Assembly: GCA_963991145.1 (NCBI GenBank)
Contig: CAXDOZ010000119.1
Coordinates: forward strand, 1 to 7,219
DNA: 7,219 nucleotides
Direction of reading: 5' to 3'
Source: CAXDOZ01 sp963991145
GTDB taxonomy: Bacteria; Bacteroidota; Bacteroidia; Chitinophagales; JABDMM01
Below are positions 6,074-7,219 of the stretch, in pieces. The translations under genes and the position numbers were made by a program. Each line of letters opens with the position of its first letter. Within the stretch, counting starts at the first letter, position 1. The notes under the pieces were generated by a model. That model searched no databases. It was not told where the DNA came from and saw only the letters and a list, made by a program, of their open reading frames with translations.

Positions 6074-6081
6074 AAAATCTA
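6074..6081 (-). promoter_or_regulatory. Weak candidate -7 element of the dehydrogenase operon (TAGATTTT)
   Basis: On the minus strand TAGATTTT is a 7 of 8 match to TAnnTTTG in the 101-base divergent gap (6035-6135). It would give a leader of about 30-35 bases before ATG 6034. No good -33 TTG is seen, so this is tentative. Confidence 0.25.
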
Positions 6082-6094
6082 TGGTCTCACCTGC

Positions 6095-6123
6095 TTGGTT
6101 GACGATAAAATTGATGATTTTTG
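6095..6123 (+). promoter_or_regulatory. smc: Candidate promoter of smc
   Basis: TTG (6095-6097) is followed after 18 bases by GATTTTTG (6116-6123), which matches TAnnTTTG except at its first base. Transcription would begin near 6128-6132, only a few bases before ATG 6136, so the leader would be very short. Confidence 0.35.
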
Positions 6124-6135
6124 GATACCCTCGAA

Positions 6136-7219
6136 ATGAAGTTAACAGCGCTCGAAATAAAAGGATTTAAAAGCTTTGCTGATAAGACTGTTATCAACTT
6201 TAATGATAACATCACAGGCATTGTAGGTCCAAACGGTTGTGGGAAATCTAACGTAGTAGATTCTATTCGTTGGGTTCTTGGAGAACAGAAGACATCGATG
6301 CTTCGATTGGAGAAGATGGATAACCTGATCTTCAATGGGACCAAGAAGCGAAAGGCGTCCGGATTGGCAGAAGTCTCCCTGACTTTCGAAAACACCAAGA
6401 ATCTACTTGCGACAGAGTACAAGTCGATCACCATTAGCAGAAAGCTCTTTAGAACTGGAGAATCAGAATATCGGTTGAATGATGTTCCCTGCAGGCTAAA
6501 GGATATCACAAACCTCTTTTTAGATACCGGTATCAGCAGTGACAGCTATGCGATCATTGAACTGGGAATGGTTGATGAGATCCTGAATGATAGGGATAAC
6601 TCAAGGAGAAGACTGTTTGAGCAGGCTGCTGGGATATCAAAGTACAAGCGAAGAAAGCGTGAGACTCTTTTAAAACTCAAGGGTACAGAGGAAGACCTTG
6701 AGCGCGTTCAGGACCTTCTCTATGAGATTGAAGGAAATCTGAAAAGCCTTGAGTCACAAGCCCGTAGAGCCGAGCGATATTACGAGATCAAGGATGAATA
6801 TCAGGAGAAGAGTGTTGTCCTTGCAAGGATTCAGGTCGCAGGATTAAGCGAAAAGTACAAGTCCATCAAGGGCAAGCTTGAAGAACAGGACGATAAGAAG
6901 AACAGCATAGATTCTCAGATCGCTTCAATGGAGGCTGATCTTGAGAAACAGAAGTTGGATGCTCTTGAGAAGGAAAAAGGTCTTGCTGAGATTCAAAAGA
7001 GGCTGAACCAACTTACAGGTGGGGTAAGCGAGAAAGAGAATCAGCGAAATCTTCTTAGAGAGCAGATCAAGTTTCAGGAAGAGAAGAAAGACCAGGCAAA
7101 CAGATCTATCCAGGATGGTAAAGATCAGATTCAGCAATTAGAGCTTGATATTGAACGCCTAGAGAAGAACAAGGCCGAGCAGGAGGAAAAGAGCAAAGGC
7201 ATTCGTGTTCAGTTAGATG
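6136..7219 (+). CDS. smc: Chromosome segregation protein SMC, N-terminal part (cut by window edge)
   Basis: ATPase that compacts and helps separate the chromosome, working as a homodimer with ScpA and ScpB on DNA. The first 361 codons are present, about a third of the usual 1,150-1,200 residues. The head domain shows LEIKGFKSFADKT (6-18), Walker A GPNGCGKSN (31-39) and IRWVLGEQK with the Q-loop. NLIFNGTKKRKASGLAEVSLTFEN and the region DTGISSDSYAIIELGMVDEIL follow. After LFEQAAGISKYKRRK the sequence becomes a charged heptad-like coiled coil that continues to the edge. Wording and order match the Bacteroidota SMC. The signature motif and Walker B lie outside the window. The ATG at 6136 has no Shine-Dalgarno sequence; starting here gives the standard MKLTALEIKGF N-terminus. 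The reading frame is intact throughout. Confidence 0.96.
   Translation, partial: MKLTALEIKGFKSFADKTVINFNDNITGIVGPNGCGKSNVVDSIRWVLGEQKTSMLRLEKMDNLIFNGTKKRKASGLAEVSLTFENTKNLLATEYKSITISRKLFRTGESEYRLNDVPCRLKDITNLFLDTGISSDSYAIIELGMVDEILNDRDNSRRRLFEQAAGISKYKRRKRETLLKLKGTEEDLERVQDLLYEIEGNLKSLESQARRAERYYEIKDEYQEKSVVLARIQVAGLSEKYKSIKGKLEEQDDKKNSIDSQIASMEADLEKQKLDALEKEKGLAEIQKRLNQLTGGVSEKENQRNLLREQIKFQEEKKDQANRSIQDGKDQIQQLELDIERLEKNKAEQEEKSKGIRVQLD

Noticed and set aside
6087..6509. Minus-strand open frame of about 140 codons opposite the start of smc
   Set aside because: It lies across the SMC head domain, whose frame has clear motifs; the antisense translation shows no family features.
6925..7137. 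Minus-strand Leu-rich open frame opposite the SMC coiled coil
   Set aside because: Leu and Phe richness is what results from reading Glu/Lys-rich coiled-coil codons backwards; it is not a likely membrane protein.
1..7219. Mobile element, CRISPR array, tRNA or rRNA
   Set aside because: No transposase or integrase motif, no regularly spaced direct repeats, no flanking inverted repeats and no cloverleaf-like segment were found on reading both strands by eye.

Overview
The window looks like ordinary chromosome of a member of Bacteroidota, probably a Flavobacteriales-like lineage. Four things point there. The aspartate kinase has the Bacteroidota form (GREGSDYTA loop, KDVPG, and a C-terminal LELLTIRHYDE tail). 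The SMC N-terminus matches that phylum. A small membrane protein ends in the FNLRQGIISQMILERPY type of tail. Finally, start codons almost never have a Shine-Dalgarno sequence, while matches to the phylum's -7 promoter element (TAnnTTTG) lie upstream of several genes. Base composition looks moderate, with no visible break. I found no rRNA, tRNA, insertion sequence, CRISPR array or phage gene.

Layout, left to right. Positions 1-794 (minus strand) hold a two-gene unit: a P-loop kinase-like protein whose 3' end overlaps the start of a dCMP deaminase, which is cut by the window edge. A short divergent promoter region (795-912) separates it from ribonuclease HI (rnhA, plus). rnhA runs into fructose-1,6-bisphosphatase (fbp, minus) with a 4-base overlap of the stop codons. 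From the fbp upstream region, a spermidine/thialysine-type GNAT acetyltransferase and an aspartate kinase run on the plus strand, coupled through an ATGA overlap. The kinase meets, with a 10-base overlap, a minus-strand pair: a Sad/YneI-type succinate-semialdehyde dehydrogenase followed by a small membrane-anchored protein of unknown function. A 101-base divergent region then leads to smc (plus), which runs off the right edge.

Functionally these are mostly housekeeping genes: pyrimidine deoxynucleotide supply (dCMP to dUMP), RNA-DNA hybrid removal, gluconeogenesis, aspartate-family amino acid synthesis, semialdehyde oxidation and chromosome organisation. The best candidate for something under-described is the kinase-like/deaminase pair. 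Its two products have the same domain order as the single-chain yeast dCMP deaminase Dcd1 and the P-loop plus deaminase layout of bacterial AvcD-type antiphage deaminases. Here they are split into two overlapping genes, and the deaminase start carries the only strong Shine-Dalgarno sequence in the window.
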